In this document: positions 43,105 to 51,073 of the stretch, one piece after another
How the letters are laid out: each line of letters begins with the position of its first letter
How positions within the stretch are numbered: position 1 is the stretch's first letter
DNA from: Tropicimonas sp. IMCC34043
GTDB lineage: Bacteria; Pseudomonadota; Alphaproteobacteria; Rhodobacterales; Rhodobacteraceae
DNA length: 64,000 nt
Assembly (NCBI RefSeq): GCF_003390845.1
Contig: NZ_QMEK01000005.1
Coordinates: 1-64,000 of the forward strand
Reading direction: 5' to 3'
Made by a program: the position numbers and the translations under genes
The notes under the pieces: model-generated
What the model was told of the DNA's origin: nothing
The model's input: only the letters and a program-made list of their open reading frames with translations
Databases searched by the model: none

Positions 43105-45483
43105 CTAATCGCCGGAAAGACGGATCTTGCGGCCGGGCATCAGGCCATCGGCCGCGGCAAGAATGGCCTCCGCGTCGATGCCGAAGTGGTGGTGCAGATC
43201 CTCGATGGTGCCGGTCTGGCCGAAATGTTCGACCCCGAGCGGCGCGACGGCATGGCCCGCAACGGCACCGAGCCAGGCCAGTGTCGCCGGGTGCCCGTCG
43301 ATCACCGTGATCAGCAGGCAATGCCGCGGCAACGCGCCAAGCAGCCGCTCGGCATGGCTGACAGCCTCCTGCCCTCGCGCCCGCGCCCGCCGCGCGGCGG
43401 TCCAGCCCGCATTCAGCCGGTCGGCCGAGGTCACCGCCAGAACCGCAATGTCGCGCCGGTCATTGCCGATCCGTCCCGCCGCCTCGACCGCGGCCGGGGC
43501 CACCACGCCCTGATAGGCAATGACCAGCTCGCAGTTCGGCCCCGGCGGGCGCAGCCAATAGGCGCCGTCGATCACGCCCCGGGCGAAACCGGCGTCGCGC
43601 GAGCTGCGGTGCTGTTCGAGCGGCCGGGTCGAAAGCCGCAGATAGACCGAGCCGCCTGTCTCGTCGCGCAGCCAGGTGCGTTCGTCCGGGTCGCCTTCGC
43701 CGTCACGCTGAAGATAGTCGAAGCCCCAGTCCAAAATAACCGACAACTCGTCCAGATAGGCGGGCTCGAAGCTCGCCAGTCCATCCTGCGCCATGCCGAT
43801 CAGCGGCGTGCCGATCGACTGGTGCGCGCCGCCCTCGGGCGCCAGCGTCACACCCGAAGGCGTGCCGACGATGAGAAAGCGGGCGTCCTGATAGCAGGCA
43901 TAGTTCAGCGCATCGAGCCCGCGCACCACAAACGGATCATAGACCGTGCCCACCGGCAGCAGCCGTTCGCCGAACAGCGAATGCGACAGCCCCGCGGCGC
44001 CAAGCGCCAGAAACAGGTTCATTTCGGCAATCCCAAGCTCGATATGCTGGCCCTCGGGCGAGAAGGCCCATTTCTGGGTCGAGGGGATCCGTTCGGCCCG
44101 GAAGGTGTCGCCCCGGCCTTCGCGCGCGAACAGCCCGCGGCGATTGACCCAAGGTCCAAGCCCGGTCGAGGAGGTCACATCGGGCGACAGCGTCACGATC
44201 CGGTCGGCAAGCCCGCCACGGGCGCGCCCCATCTCGTCAAGGATTTTGCCGAATCCGGTCTGGGTCGACTGCACCGCATCGTCGAGCCAGACCGGACCGG
44301 GCGTGGCGAGCCTTGGCGCTGCAAGCCGCCGTGTACCGCGGGCGAAGAAGTCGATACCGGAGAGAAACCGGCGCAGGCCGTCGGGGTCGGAGACGGCAGC
44401 GAGGGGGTCCCACTCCGCGCCCTCCGCGACGCCCATGGCCTGCTGGAACTCGGCCATCTGCGCGGGCGTCATCAGGCCGGAATGGTTGTCCTTGTGGCCT
44501 GCAAGCGGCGTGCCCCAGCCCTTGATCGTATAGGCAAGAAAGGCCGTTGGCCGGTCGTCGCCGGCGGCTTCGGCAAAGGCATCGCCAAGGGTTTCGACGC
44601 AGTGGCCGCCGAGATTTTCCATCAGCCGTGCCAGCTCGGCATCGCTGCGACGGTCAAGCAGCGCTGTCACTGCCCCCTGATCGCCCAGATCCTCCATCAG
44701 CCGTGCCCGCCAGGCCGCCCCGCCCTTGAAGGTCAGCGCGGAATAAAGGTCGTTCGGGCAGGATTCGATCCAGTCGCGCAGCCGCGCCCCACCCTGTTCG
44801 GCAAAGGCCGCGCGTTGCAGCGCGCCGTGGCGCAGCCGCACGACCCGCCAGCCGAAAGCGCCGAAGATCGCCTCGATCCGCTGCCACAGCCCCTCGCGCA
44901 CCACGCCATCAAGGCTCTGGCGGTTGTAGTCGATGATCCACCAGCAGTTGCGCAGATCGTGCTTCCAGCCCTCTTGCAGGCATTCATAGATGTTGCCCTC
45001 GTCGAGCTCTGCATCGCCCACCAGCGCCACCATGCGCCCATCGGGCCAGTCGCCGCCCCAGCCGTGGCCATGGATATAGTCCTGAATCACCGAGGCGAAG
45101 GCGGTGATGGCAACGCCAAGCCCCACCGAGCCGGTCGAGAAATCGACATCGTCCGCGTCCTTGGTGCGGCTGGGATAGGACTGCGCCCCGCCATAGCCGC
45201 GAAAGGCCGCCAGCTTGTCGCGGGTCTGGGTGCCCATCAGGTACTGCATGGCATGAAACAGCGGCGCGGCATGCGGCTTGACCGCCACCCGGTCCTGCGG
45301 ACGCAGCGCATCGAAATATAGCGCAGTCAGGATCGAGACCATCGAGGCGCACGACGCCTGATGCCCGCCCACCTTGACGGCGCCCTCGGCCTTGGGCCTG
45401 AGGTGGTTGGCGTTGTGGATCGTCCAGCACGACAGCCACAGAAGCCGCTGCTCGATCTGTTTCAGCGCTGCAATCCGATCCAT
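43105..45483 (-). CDS. AceE-like / transketolase-family thiamine diphosphate enzyme
   Basis: This 792-residue protein has the three-domain layout of homodimeric pyruvate dehydrogenase E1 and transketolases. The ThDP-binding block reads GDAELDEGNIYECLQEGW then IIDYNRQSLDG. The canonical GDG becomes GDA, but the downstream Asn is kept. A pyrimidine-domain Glu lies in IELGIAEMNLFLALGA. It is shorter than AceE (about 880 residues), and no E2 or E3 gene is near. AGGGA precedes the ATG at 45483; the longer frame is unrelated. It is convergent with uxuA. Substrate is unknown; pyruvate or a ketose phosphate is possible. Confidence 0.8.
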   Translation of the reverse strand: MDRIAALKQIEQRLLWLSCWTIHNANHLRPKAEGAVKVGGHQASCASMVSILTALYFDALRPQDRVAVKPHAAPLFHAMQYLMGTQTRDKLAAFRGYGGAQSYPSRTKDADDVDFSTGSVGLGVAITAFASVIQDYIHGHGWGGDWPDGRMVALVGDAELDEGNIYECLQEGWKHDLRNCWWIIDYNRQSLDGVVREGLWQRIEAIFGAFGWRVVRLRHGALQRAAFAEQGGARLRDWIESCPNDLYSALTFKGGAAWRARLMEDLGDQGAVTALLDRRSDAELARLMENLGGHCVETLGDAFAEAAGDDRPTAFLAYTIKGWGTPLAGHKDNHSGLMTPAQMAEFQQAMGVAEGAEWDPLAAVSDPDGLRRFLSGIDFFARGTRRLAAPRLATPGPVWLDDAVQSTQTGFGKILDEMGRARGGLADRIVTLSPDVTSSTGLGPWVNRRGLFAREGRGDTFRAERIPSTQKWAFSPEGQHIELGIAEMNLFLALGAAGLSHSLFGERLLPVGTVYDPFVVRGLDALNYACYQDARFLIVGTPSGVTLAPEGGAHQSIGTPLIGMAQDGLASFEPAYLDELSVILDWGFDYLQRDGEGDPDERTWLRDETGGSVYLRLSTRPLEQHRSSRDAGFARGVIDGAYWLRPPGPNCELVIAYQGVVAPAAVEAAGRIGNDRRDIAVLAVTSADRLNAGWTAARRARARGQEAVSHAERLLGALPRHCLLITVIDGHPATLAWLGAVAGHAVAPLGVEHFGQTGTIEDLHHHFGIDAEAILAAADGLMPGRKIRLSGD

Positions 45484-45634
45484 GCCGTTCCCTTCCCTGT
45501 CGCGCCTGTTCCAACCCGGCGGAGGCGCCGGGATACGATAGCCACGAATCCGGGGCTGGCAATGTCCCCGCGCCGCCGATCCGGGCCGCGGCCGGACTGC
45601 AAAGGCCCGGCTGGTCAGGTGGGGTCGAACGCAA

Positions 45635-45657
45635 AAGGGCGACCCATGGCCGCCCTT
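45635..45657 (-). terminator. Terminator of the PRC-barrel gene
   Basis: AAGGGCG and CGCCCTT form a seven-base stem. On the minus strand it runs directly into TTTTGC. It is 23 bases past the stop of the PRC-barrel gene and upstream of the AceE-like start. Confidence 0.6.
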
Positions 45658-45679
45658 CCCTTGTCGTGTCGGTACGCGA

Positions 45680-46585
45680 TCAGCCGTCGTAGCGCGGCAT
45701 CTGCTCCAGCGCCTCGCGGGAGACGTCGACATAGACCCGCAGCGGGCCGTCCTTGTCCCGCTGGATCGTCAGGCTGTCGAAACCGACGGCGACCGGCTTC
45801 TCGCCGATGCCAAGGAACCCGCCGACATCGACGATGCCGGATTCGATCTTGCCCTGGTCGTTCAGGACCAGCCGGTCGATTTCGCCGACGCGTTCGTCGG
45901 ATGTGTCATAGACGGCGGCCCCGGTCAGGTTTTCGGAGGTCAGGTCCGCAGGATCGGCCGCCGTGTGGCCCAGCGTCGATACATCGGGCGCGGGCGCGTT
46001 GAAGATGCCCAGCCCCAATGTGCCGTCGTCCTGATCCATCGCATGATCGTCGGCCACCTGCGTGGAGGTCACCGCGGGCATTGCTGCAGTCTCATCGCCC
46101 GGCATGAACTCCGGCGCGTTTTCAAGCTCTTGAAGCGGGCCCGGGTATACGACGAACTGATCCGAACCGTCGGGGTCGTGCATCACGTCAATCGCAGACA
46201 TCGGCAGCGCGACGGTCTTTTCGCCGATGCCGAGGAAGCCGCCGACATCGACCAGCACCGCCTCGACACGGCCTTCGCCGGAAATCAGGATGTCGCCGAT
46301 CTCGCCCACGTCGTCCCACTTGCTCGGGATGTCCTTGACCGCAACCTCGACCGGGTCGCCGTCCGAAACATAGAGACGGGTGCCAATCAGGTCCGACGCC
46401 TCAAGCGTGCCCGCCGACGGCGTGACGATGAAGTCGGGGGCCATCCTTGCGGCGACTGCGCCCTCGGAGATTCGGGCGGGTTCGGCCGGGGCCTGGGTGG
46501 TGCTTTCGGCAAAGCCGATCGCGGGAATGGCAAGCGCGCCGGCAAGGGTCGAAGTCTGGAGGATCCGTTTCAGGGTCAGTTTCAT
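45680..46585 (-). CDS. Exported protein with two PRC-barrel domains
   Basis: This 301-residue protein has a signal peptide (MKLTLKRILQTSTLAGALAI, ending GFA) and two PRC-barrel domains. They are recognisable by the duplicated block VDVGGFLGIGEK, which occurs at about residues 120 and 265. A Met/Asp-rich acidic linker joins them. The start ATG at 46585 follows GGGAGA. An EcfG-type promoter (GGAAC-N17-CGTT) lies 59-84 bases upstream, so it should be induced by general stress. PRC-barrel proteins of this kind are envelope-associated; the molecular function is unknown. Confidence 0.85.
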   Translation of the reverse strand: MKLTLKRILQTSTLAGALAIPAIGFAESTTQAPAEPARISEGAVAARMAPDFIVTPSAGTLEASDLIGTRLYVSDGDPVEVAVKDIPSKWDDVGEIGDILISGEGRVEAVLVDVGGFLGIGEKTVALPMSAIDVMHDPDGSDQFVVYPGPLQELENAPEFMPGDETAAMPAVTSTQVADDHAMDQDDGTLGLGIFNAPAPDVSTLGHTAADPADLTSENLTGAAVYDTSDERVGEIDRLVLNDQGKIESGIVDVGGFLGIGEKPVAVGFDSLTIQRDKDGPLRVYVDVSREALEQMPRYDG

Positions 46586-46643
46586 TATGTGTCTCCCATC
46601 GGTCATTCGGGTTGCGCGGCAGTCTCGTGCCGCTTGTTGGGAG

Positions 46644-46669
46644 AACGGGAATCGCCATGCCAAGGTTCC
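46644..46669 (-). promoter_or_regulatory. EcfG-type promoter of the PRC-barrel gene
   Basis: On the minus strand GGAAC and CGTT are separated by exactly 17 bases, the consensus of the alphaproteobacterial general-stress sigma factor. The -10 element ends 58 bases before the ATG. Confidence 0.7.
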
Positions 46670-46727
46670 TCGCGCAGGACTTTTTTCTTTTCGGAACAAT
46701 AGCTCGGCCGATGCGTTGCGATGCCCC

Positions 46728-47972
46728 TCAGTCGGGGGCACCGGCGTTCAGCCGATCCGACAGGGTGTCGAGCGCCCGGGCATCGGCCGTGGTCCGCGCC
46801 GCCGGGCGCAGCCGCAGGATCAGCCCGGCCATGTGATCGCGCGCCATCGGATCCTTCGCCACATAGGGCAACGCCATGGTGAACGAGGATTCGAGCAAGG
46901 CCGCAAAGGTCAGTTGCCGTTGCCCCAGCGCGCCGGTTTCGTTCGGGTTCAGGCCGCGCTTGTGCGACAGCGCCAGATGCAGCGCCGCATACATCCGGTT
47001 CAGGCAGTCGCAGGCGGTGAAGGGATCGTTGATACCGGGCGACAGCGCACGGGCCGTGATCTCGACCAGCTGGTCGGACAGAAACAGCGGCGACTGATCC
47101 TCGGTGCGGTTGTCGCCAAGCGCAAAGCAGGCGCAGAGCGAGTCCTGTTCGGCCGCGGTCGGGGCGGTGTCGGAGTGGCCGGGATAGACGTCGAGAACCG
47201 GCGTCTCGGCCGAGACAAAGTCGCCCGGCTGGGCCAGCAGCTGCAACCGCCAGCCATGGCGTTCTTCGAGCTCTGACAGCCGCCCGAAATCCATCGACTG
47301 GACATATCCCGACCGCGCCATGGCTGGCCGGGCAAGCGGTCGGCCCGACGGCGCGACGGCCCCCTGGCCCGCTTCCTCGTCCTTTTCATGTCGGTCAATC
47401 TCGCGCCGGACCACGATCTCCAGCCGGCGGCCGAGCCCGGCGGAAATGTTCCCGACGTCGATTGTTTCGGGGATATGATGGATGAAATAGATCATCACCA
47501 GGACCGAGACCAGCATCAGCCCCACCGCCGTGGTCAGCGCGAGGTGCGGCACGAACTGCTCGCCCTCGGCCGGGCTTTTGACCGCGCGCAGGATCTGCAG
47601 GCAAAAGGTGAAGGTGGCGATCATTGCGCCCAGCGACAGCTGGTTGCCGCGGTCGCGCATGAAATTGCCGACCAGCCGCGGACCGAAATTGCCCGAGGCA
47701 AAGGACACCGCCACCATGGTCAGCGAGAACATCACGCCCGCGACGCCGATCACCGAGCTTGCCATCAGCGATAGCAGGGTGCGCGCACCCTCGGCCTGGG
47801 TGTCGGCCAGCACGCCCGGCAGCAGATGCTGGACCAGCACCGGCAGGCTGCGGTCGATCCACAAGATCACGCCCGCCAGAAATTGCGAGACGATGACCAG
47901 CACCACCGGCAGGAACCAATAGCTGGCGCGCAGGTCCCGCAAGAACTTCATAAGCCAGGCGCGCGAACCCAT
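46728..47972 (-). CDS. DUF2254 predicted membrane protein
   Basis: This 414-residue DUF2254 protein has four hydrophobic segments in its N-terminal half (YWFLPVVLVIVSQFLAGVIL, SLMASSVIGVAGVMFSLTMV, a segment near FTFCLQIL, and LTTAVGLMLVSVLVMIYFIH). A soluble C-terminal half contains ALSPGINDPFTACDCLNRM, the family's most conserved motif. The ATG at 47972 follows GAGGGG; the longer frame upstream covers a terminator. The function is unknown. It lies among stress genes, but I see no EcfG promoter directly in front of it. Confidence 0.85.
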   Translation of the reverse strand: MGSRAWLMKFLRDLRASYWFLPVVLVIVSQFLAGVILWIDRSLPVLVQHLLPGVLADTQAEGARTLLSLMASSVIGVAGVMFSLTMVAVSFASGNFGPRLVGNFMRDRGNQLSLGAMIATFTFCLQILRAVKSPAEGEQFVPHLALTTAVGLMLVSVLVMIYFIHHIPETIDVGNISAGLGRRLEIVVRREIDRHEKDEEAGQGAVAPSGRPLARPAMARSGYVQSMDFGRLSELEERHGWRLQLLAQPGDFVSAETPVLDVYPGHSDTAPTAAEQDSLCACFALGDNRTEDQSPLFLSDQLVEITARALSPGINDPFTACDCLNRMYAALHLALSHKRGLNPNETGALGQRQLTFAALLESSFTMALPYVAKDPMARDHMAGLILRLRPAARTTADARALDTLSDRLNAGAPD

Positions 47973-48120
47973 GCAGGCATTCCCCTCGAGCTTCGGGGAT
48001 CGCCGCATGCGTCCCGTACGTGGCGGACAGTCTAGGCGCCGACCCCCGCGGCGGGCAACCCGGGCCGCGCGGACTGGTATGCGACAGACGCGGCAATGCC
48101 GCCCGGATGCAAACACAAGA

Positions 48121-48147
48121 ACGCCGCCGGAAACGTTCCGGCGGCGT
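48121..48147 (-). terminator. Intrinsic terminator of the csbD-PNPOx unit
   Basis: A perfect 12-base stem (ACGCCGCCGGAA / TTCCGGCGGCGT) with a three-base loop is followed on the minus strand by TCTTGTGTTTG. It is 16 bases past the stop of the flavin-binding stress protein gene. Confidence 0.75.
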
Positions 48148-48162
48148 CTGGTTCCCCGGCCA

Positions 48163-48669
48163 TCAGGCGGCCAGGGTAATCACGGTGTGGTATCCCAGCG
48201 CCTCGGTATCGCCCGAGGCCTGGGCCCGCAGCGCATTCAGCGCAAAGACCACCGGGTTGCGCGGGCTGGCCCAGAGCGCGACCTCGCGCGGCGAGTACCG
48301 CAGCAGGATCGCCCCCGACTCGTCCGGCGACTTGCCGGCGAAATAGGCCCCCGTCATCGGTCCCCAGAGCGTACGAAGACGCTCCGGGTTGTCGATCTGT
48401 ACCAGCGGCCCCAGCAGGCTGAGGTGCACGTCCTCGGCATCGCTGACAATTGTCAGCCTTGCCTCGGCCCCCTGACCCACCGCCGCAACGAGGTCCGACA
48501 TCCGGTCTGCGATATACCAAAGCTCGCCGGTGTCGCTGTCGAAGTGGTGGGCCATAGGCTGGGGATGCTGCCCGCTCCGGGGCACCCAGAGCATGCCGGC
48601 CTTCGTCGCAGAGAGCGTATCGAAGACCAGCGCCTGCGGTGCCTCGCGGGCGCGATCCAGATCAGGCAT
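48163..48669 (-). CDS. Pyridoxamine 5'-phosphate oxidase-like general stress protein
   Basis: This 168-residue protein has the FMN-binding split-barrel fold of the pyridoxamine phosphate oxidase superfamily. It resembles the 'general stress protein 26' group: MAHHFDSDTGELWYIADRMS, then ARLTIVSDAEDVHLSLLG and LWASPRNPVVFALNAL. Such proteins bind flavins or F420 and have no proven reaction. The ATG is three bases after the csbD stop, so the two form one transcript driven by the EcfG-type promoter upstream of csbD and ended by a strong terminator. Confidence 0.82.
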   Translation of the reverse strand: MPDLDRAREAPQALVFDTLSATKAGMLWVPRSGQHPQPMAHHFDSDTGELWYIADRMSDLVAAVGQGAEARLTIVSDAEDVHLSLLGPLVQIDNPERLRTLWGPMTGAYFAGKSPDESGAILLRYSPREVALWASPRNPVVFALNALRAQASGDTEALGYHTVITLAA

Positions 48670-48672
48670 GGC

Positions 48673-48870
48673 TCAGACGCCCGCCATCCAGTCGTCGACC
48701 TCCTTGCGGGCCTCTTCCTTGGTCTTGCCGTATTTCTTCTGGATAAGACCTTCGACCTGTTCCCGGTCGCCCTTCGCCTGAGTCAGCTCGTCGTCGGTGA
48801 GCTTGCCCCAGCTTTCGATCGCGCGGCCCTTCATCTCTTTCCAGTTACCTTGGATTTGATCCCAGTTCAT
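48673..48870 (-). CDS. CsbD family stress-response protein
   Basis: This 65-residue hydrophilic protein matches the CsbD/YjbJ family (MNWDQIQGNWKEMKGRAIES, then LTQAKGDREQVEGLIQKKYG). Members are abundant small proteins induced by general stress, with unknown biochemical action. An exact GGAAC-N16-CGTT promoter lies 54-78 bases upstream of its ATG. It is the first gene of a two-gene unit with the flavin-binding protein. Confidence 0.92.
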   Translation of the reverse strand: MNWDQIQGNWKEMKGRAIESWGKLTDDELTQAKGDREQVEGLIQKKYGKTKEEARKEVDDWMAGV

Positions 48871-48923
48871 GGCGTTTCCTTTCATTGCTGAGGCCCCGCA
48901 CCTTGCGGCGCCTTCGGGATCTG

Positions 48924-48948
48924 AACGCGGGTTTGCCAGGTTTGTTCC
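48924..48948 (-). promoter_or_regulatory. EcfG-type promoter of csbD
   Basis: On the minus strand GGAAC and CGTT are 16 bases apart, a perfect match to the general-stress sigma consensus. It is placed 54 bases before the csbD start. Confidence 0.75.
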
Positions 48949-49341
48949 AACAGATTTCGACCGGCCCGGCGACGGAGCCCACGGTCTGACAACGCCGGCC
49001 TGTCCGGGCCGGATCGTGCCGGCGCGATTGCCCGGAACAATTGTCACGCCCGCGCGTAGTCGTGGCGGAACGGGCCTCTGGCCCTGCCCGGCGCGCGCGG
49101 GTCGACCACATTTTCCCTCGTTTCTCCACTGGTCGATCCCGCGCACGTCACATGACCGCCATGGGTCTTTTCGTGCTGAATGGCCCCCGTCGCGGGGAAG
49201 CGCGCGCCCCACAACCCACCTCCGGAATTGCCGATACCAGCTGCACAGCGGCCGCGCCGCGCTATGCCTTTTGCAACTCTGTTCGGGCGGACCGCGCAAA
49301 GGTCCAACTGGGGCCCGGCAGGGACAGGGTCGAAAAATCCG

Positions 49342-49366
49342 GGAACAATCCGTCGCCCGCCCCGTT
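49342..49366 (+). promoter_or_regulatory. EcfG-type promoter of the DUF1328 gene
   Basis: GGAAC and CGTT lie 16 bases apart on the plus strand, an exact consensus match, 74 bases before the ATG at 49441. Read-through could also serve dps. Confidence 0.75.
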
Positions 49367-49440
49367 TCCTTCCAAGAGCCTGCAAGGGCCAACCGCTAAC
49401 GCTAACGCCTCAAACTGAAACCAACCGAAGGAGTCGAGCC

Positions 49441-49611
49441 ATGCTTGGATGGGCCATAACCTTTCTCGTGATCGCCCTGATCGCAGCCCTCTTCGGCTTT
49501 GGCGGCATCGCCAGCGCATCGGCCGGGATCGCCCAGATCCTGTTCGTGATCTTCCTGGTGCTGTTCGTCGTGGCCATGGTTGCGCGTGCGCTGCGCGGCC
49601 GCACGCCGTGA
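49441..49611 (+). CDS. DUF1328 (UPF0391) small membrane protein
   Basis: This 56-residue protein has two transmembrane segments ([20 protein letters not shown] and [20 protein letters not shown]) and the glycine-rich turn between them typical of UPF0391. Family members are stress-inducible inner-membrane peptides without a known function. AAGGAG precedes the ATG. It is placed between an EcfG-type promoter and dps. Confidence 0.92.
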   Translation: MLGWAITFLVIALIAALFGFGGIASASAGIAQILFVIFLVLFVVAMVARALRGRTP

Positions 49612-49706
49612 TCTGTCACAGGTAACTCTCTCACGACATCCGACGCGGCCGGTGCGAACACCGCAACGCGAAAGAGCCGATTTTCGGCAGGACGCCCGCG
49701 TCCGCC

Positions 49707-49732
49707 GGAATCTTGCGCCTTTCCCGCCCGTC
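49707..49732 (+). promoter_or_regulatory. Degenerate EcfG-like promoter of dps
   Basis: GGAAT-N17-CGTC on the plus strand differs from the consensus at one base in each element. It lies 35 bases before the dps ATG. It is weaker evidence than the three exact matches nearby. Confidence 0.35.
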
Positions 49733-49766
49733 CGCATCACAACCCTGGAAATCAAGGAGAATACTC

Positions 49767-50264
49767 ATGTCCGACGTATTGAATGCCGCCCCCAAGGCAA
49801 AATCTGTCAAGACCGGCGTCCGGGATACCAAGAAGATCGGACAGGCACTGACCGATGTTCTGGCCGATACCTATGCGCTGGTCCTGAAGACCCACGCCTA
49901 TCACTGGAATGTCGAGGGCCCGCTGTTCTATGGCATCCACCAGCTGACCGAGACGCAATATGGTGATCTGTTCGATGCCACCGATGTGCTTGCCGAACGG
50001 ATCCGCGCGCTTGGCCTTCTGGCGCCGATGAACCTGTCGGCGATCATCGACGCGTCGGTGATCGAGGATCCGGCCAAGGCGCCGGGTGCCCGCGAGATGG
50101 CCGCCGACCTGGCCCGCGACCACGAGCGCGTCGCGTTCCGGCTGCACGCGCTGATCGAGCTTTCCGAGGCGGGCAAGGACATGGTGACAGCCGATCTGGC
50201 GACCTCCCGCGCCGCCTTCCACGAGAAAGCCGCCTGGATGCTGAACGCGATCTCGGCTTCGTGA
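49767..50264 (+). CDS. dps: Dps family DNA-binding ferritin-like protein
   Basis: This 165-residue protein forms Dps-type dodecamers that oxidise and store iron and protect DNA during stress. The inter-subunit ferroxidase residues are visible in THAYHWNVEGPLFYGIHQL (two His) and DATDVLAERIRALG (Asp, Glu). A lysine-rich N-terminal tail (NAAPKAKSVKTGVRDTKK) could contact DNA. AAGGAG precedes the ATG at 49767. A strong terminator follows the gene. Confidence 0.93.
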   Translation: MSDVLNAAPKAKSVKTGVRDTKKIGQALTDVLADTYALVLKTHAYHWNVEGPLFYGIHQLTETQYGDLFDATDVLAERIRALGLLAPMNLSAIIDASVIEDPAKAPGAREMAADLARDHERVAFRLHALIELSEAGKDMVTADLATSRAAFHEKAAWMLNAISAS

Positions 50265-50321
50265 CGCCTGCGGGGGCGTTGCACCCCGCGGCGACCCCGA
50301 TCGACAATGCCTGCCTCTGCT

Positions 50322-50347
50322 CCTCCGCCTTCGGGCGGGGGCTTTTT
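50322..50347 (+). terminator. Intrinsic terminator of dps
   Basis: CCTCCGCC and GGCGGGGG pair around a TTCG tetraloop (one G-T pair), followed by CTTTTT. It is 57 bases after the dps stop. Confidence 0.85.
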
Positions 50348-50460
50348 CATGGCGCATTGCAACCACGGATCGGGATCCGCTTGACCAAGGCGCCGGCCAT
50401 CGGCCCTGATCGCGCAGGACCCGACTGCACCAAAACCAAATCGCACCAAAGGATCGTTTC

Positions 50461-51000
50461 ATGACCCGCATTCTCGGCCTCTCCGGAAGCCTCCGCAAAG
50501 CCTCGTTCAACGCCGGCCTGCTGCGCGCAGCCGCTGAGCTGACGCCCGAGGGCGCGACATTGACCATCGCCAGCATCGCTGGCGTCCCGCTTTACAATGG
50601 TGACGACGAAGCGGCGAACGGCACGCCCGCCCCGGTGCAGGCGCTGCGCGACCAGCTTGCCGAAGCCGACGGGCTGCTGCTGGCCTCACCCGAATACAAC
50701 AACGGCATCCCGGGCGTGTTCAAGAACGCCATCGACTGGATGGCCAGCGGCAAGGGCGCCGATGTTTTCGTGGGCAAGCCCGTCGCCGTGATCGGCGCCT
50801 CGCCCATGGCCTTCGGCACGGTGCTGGCGCAGGACCAGTGGCTGCCGGTGCTGCGCACGCTGAAAACGCGGCCCTGGTTCGAGGGACGGCTGATGGTGGG
50901 ACGCGCGCGCGATCTGTTCGATGCCGAGGGCAATTTGACCGACGAGGCCACCCGCGACCGGCTGACAGCCTTCGTCGAGGGGTTTGTCGCGTCGATCTGA
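50461..51000 (+). CDS. NADPH-dependent FMN reductase family protein
   Basis: This 179-residue flavodoxin-fold protein matches the NADPH-dependent FMN reductase family (ChrR/SsuE/azoreductase-like). The phosphate loop is GLSGSLRKASFNAGLLR. The second flavin motif is SPEYNNGIPGVFKNAIDWM. It is cytoplasmic and probably reduces FMN, quinones or similar acceptors. It stands alone, after the dps terminator and convergent with iolB. Confidence 0.9.
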   Translation: MTRILGLSGSLRKASFNAGLLRAAAELTPEGATLTIASIAGVPLYNGDDEAANGTPAPVQALRDQLAEADGLLLASPEYNNGIPGVFKNAIDWMASGKGADVFVGKPVAVIGASPMAFGTVLAQDQWLPVLRTLKTRPWFEGRLMVGRARDLFDAEGNLTDEATRDRLTAFVEGFVASI

Positions 51001-51004
51001 TCGA

Positions 51005-51031
51005 GGCCGCCCGGTCGAGGACCCGGCGGCC
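51005..51031. terminator. Hairpin between convergent FMN reductase and iolB
   Basis: GGCCGCC and GGCGGCC form a perfect seven-base stem with a 13-base loop, in the 73-bp gap between two converging genes. There is no clear T tract. Confidence 0.4.
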
Positions 51032-51073
51032 GGATCGGGCCGGCCGCGCCCCCCCCTCGGGTCGGGCCTGACG

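Larger units (their letters stand above)
48871..49440. other. 570-bp divergent control region between csbD and the DUF1328 gene
   Basis: No convincing gene lies here; the open frames on the plus strand have unnatural composition and no domain. It holds the csbD promoter (minus), the DUF1328 promoter (plus) and a third near-match, GGAAC-N16-CGTA at 49034-49058 on the plus strand. That match is about 380 bases before the next gene and could be an upstream promoter, a small RNA start, or chance. Confidence 0.5.

Noticed and set aside
49041-49418. A 125-codon plus-strand open frame in the csbD-DUF1328 gap
   Set aside because: Composition is arginine/proline-rich with no domain, the start has no ribosome binding site, and it overlaps the promoter of the next gene.
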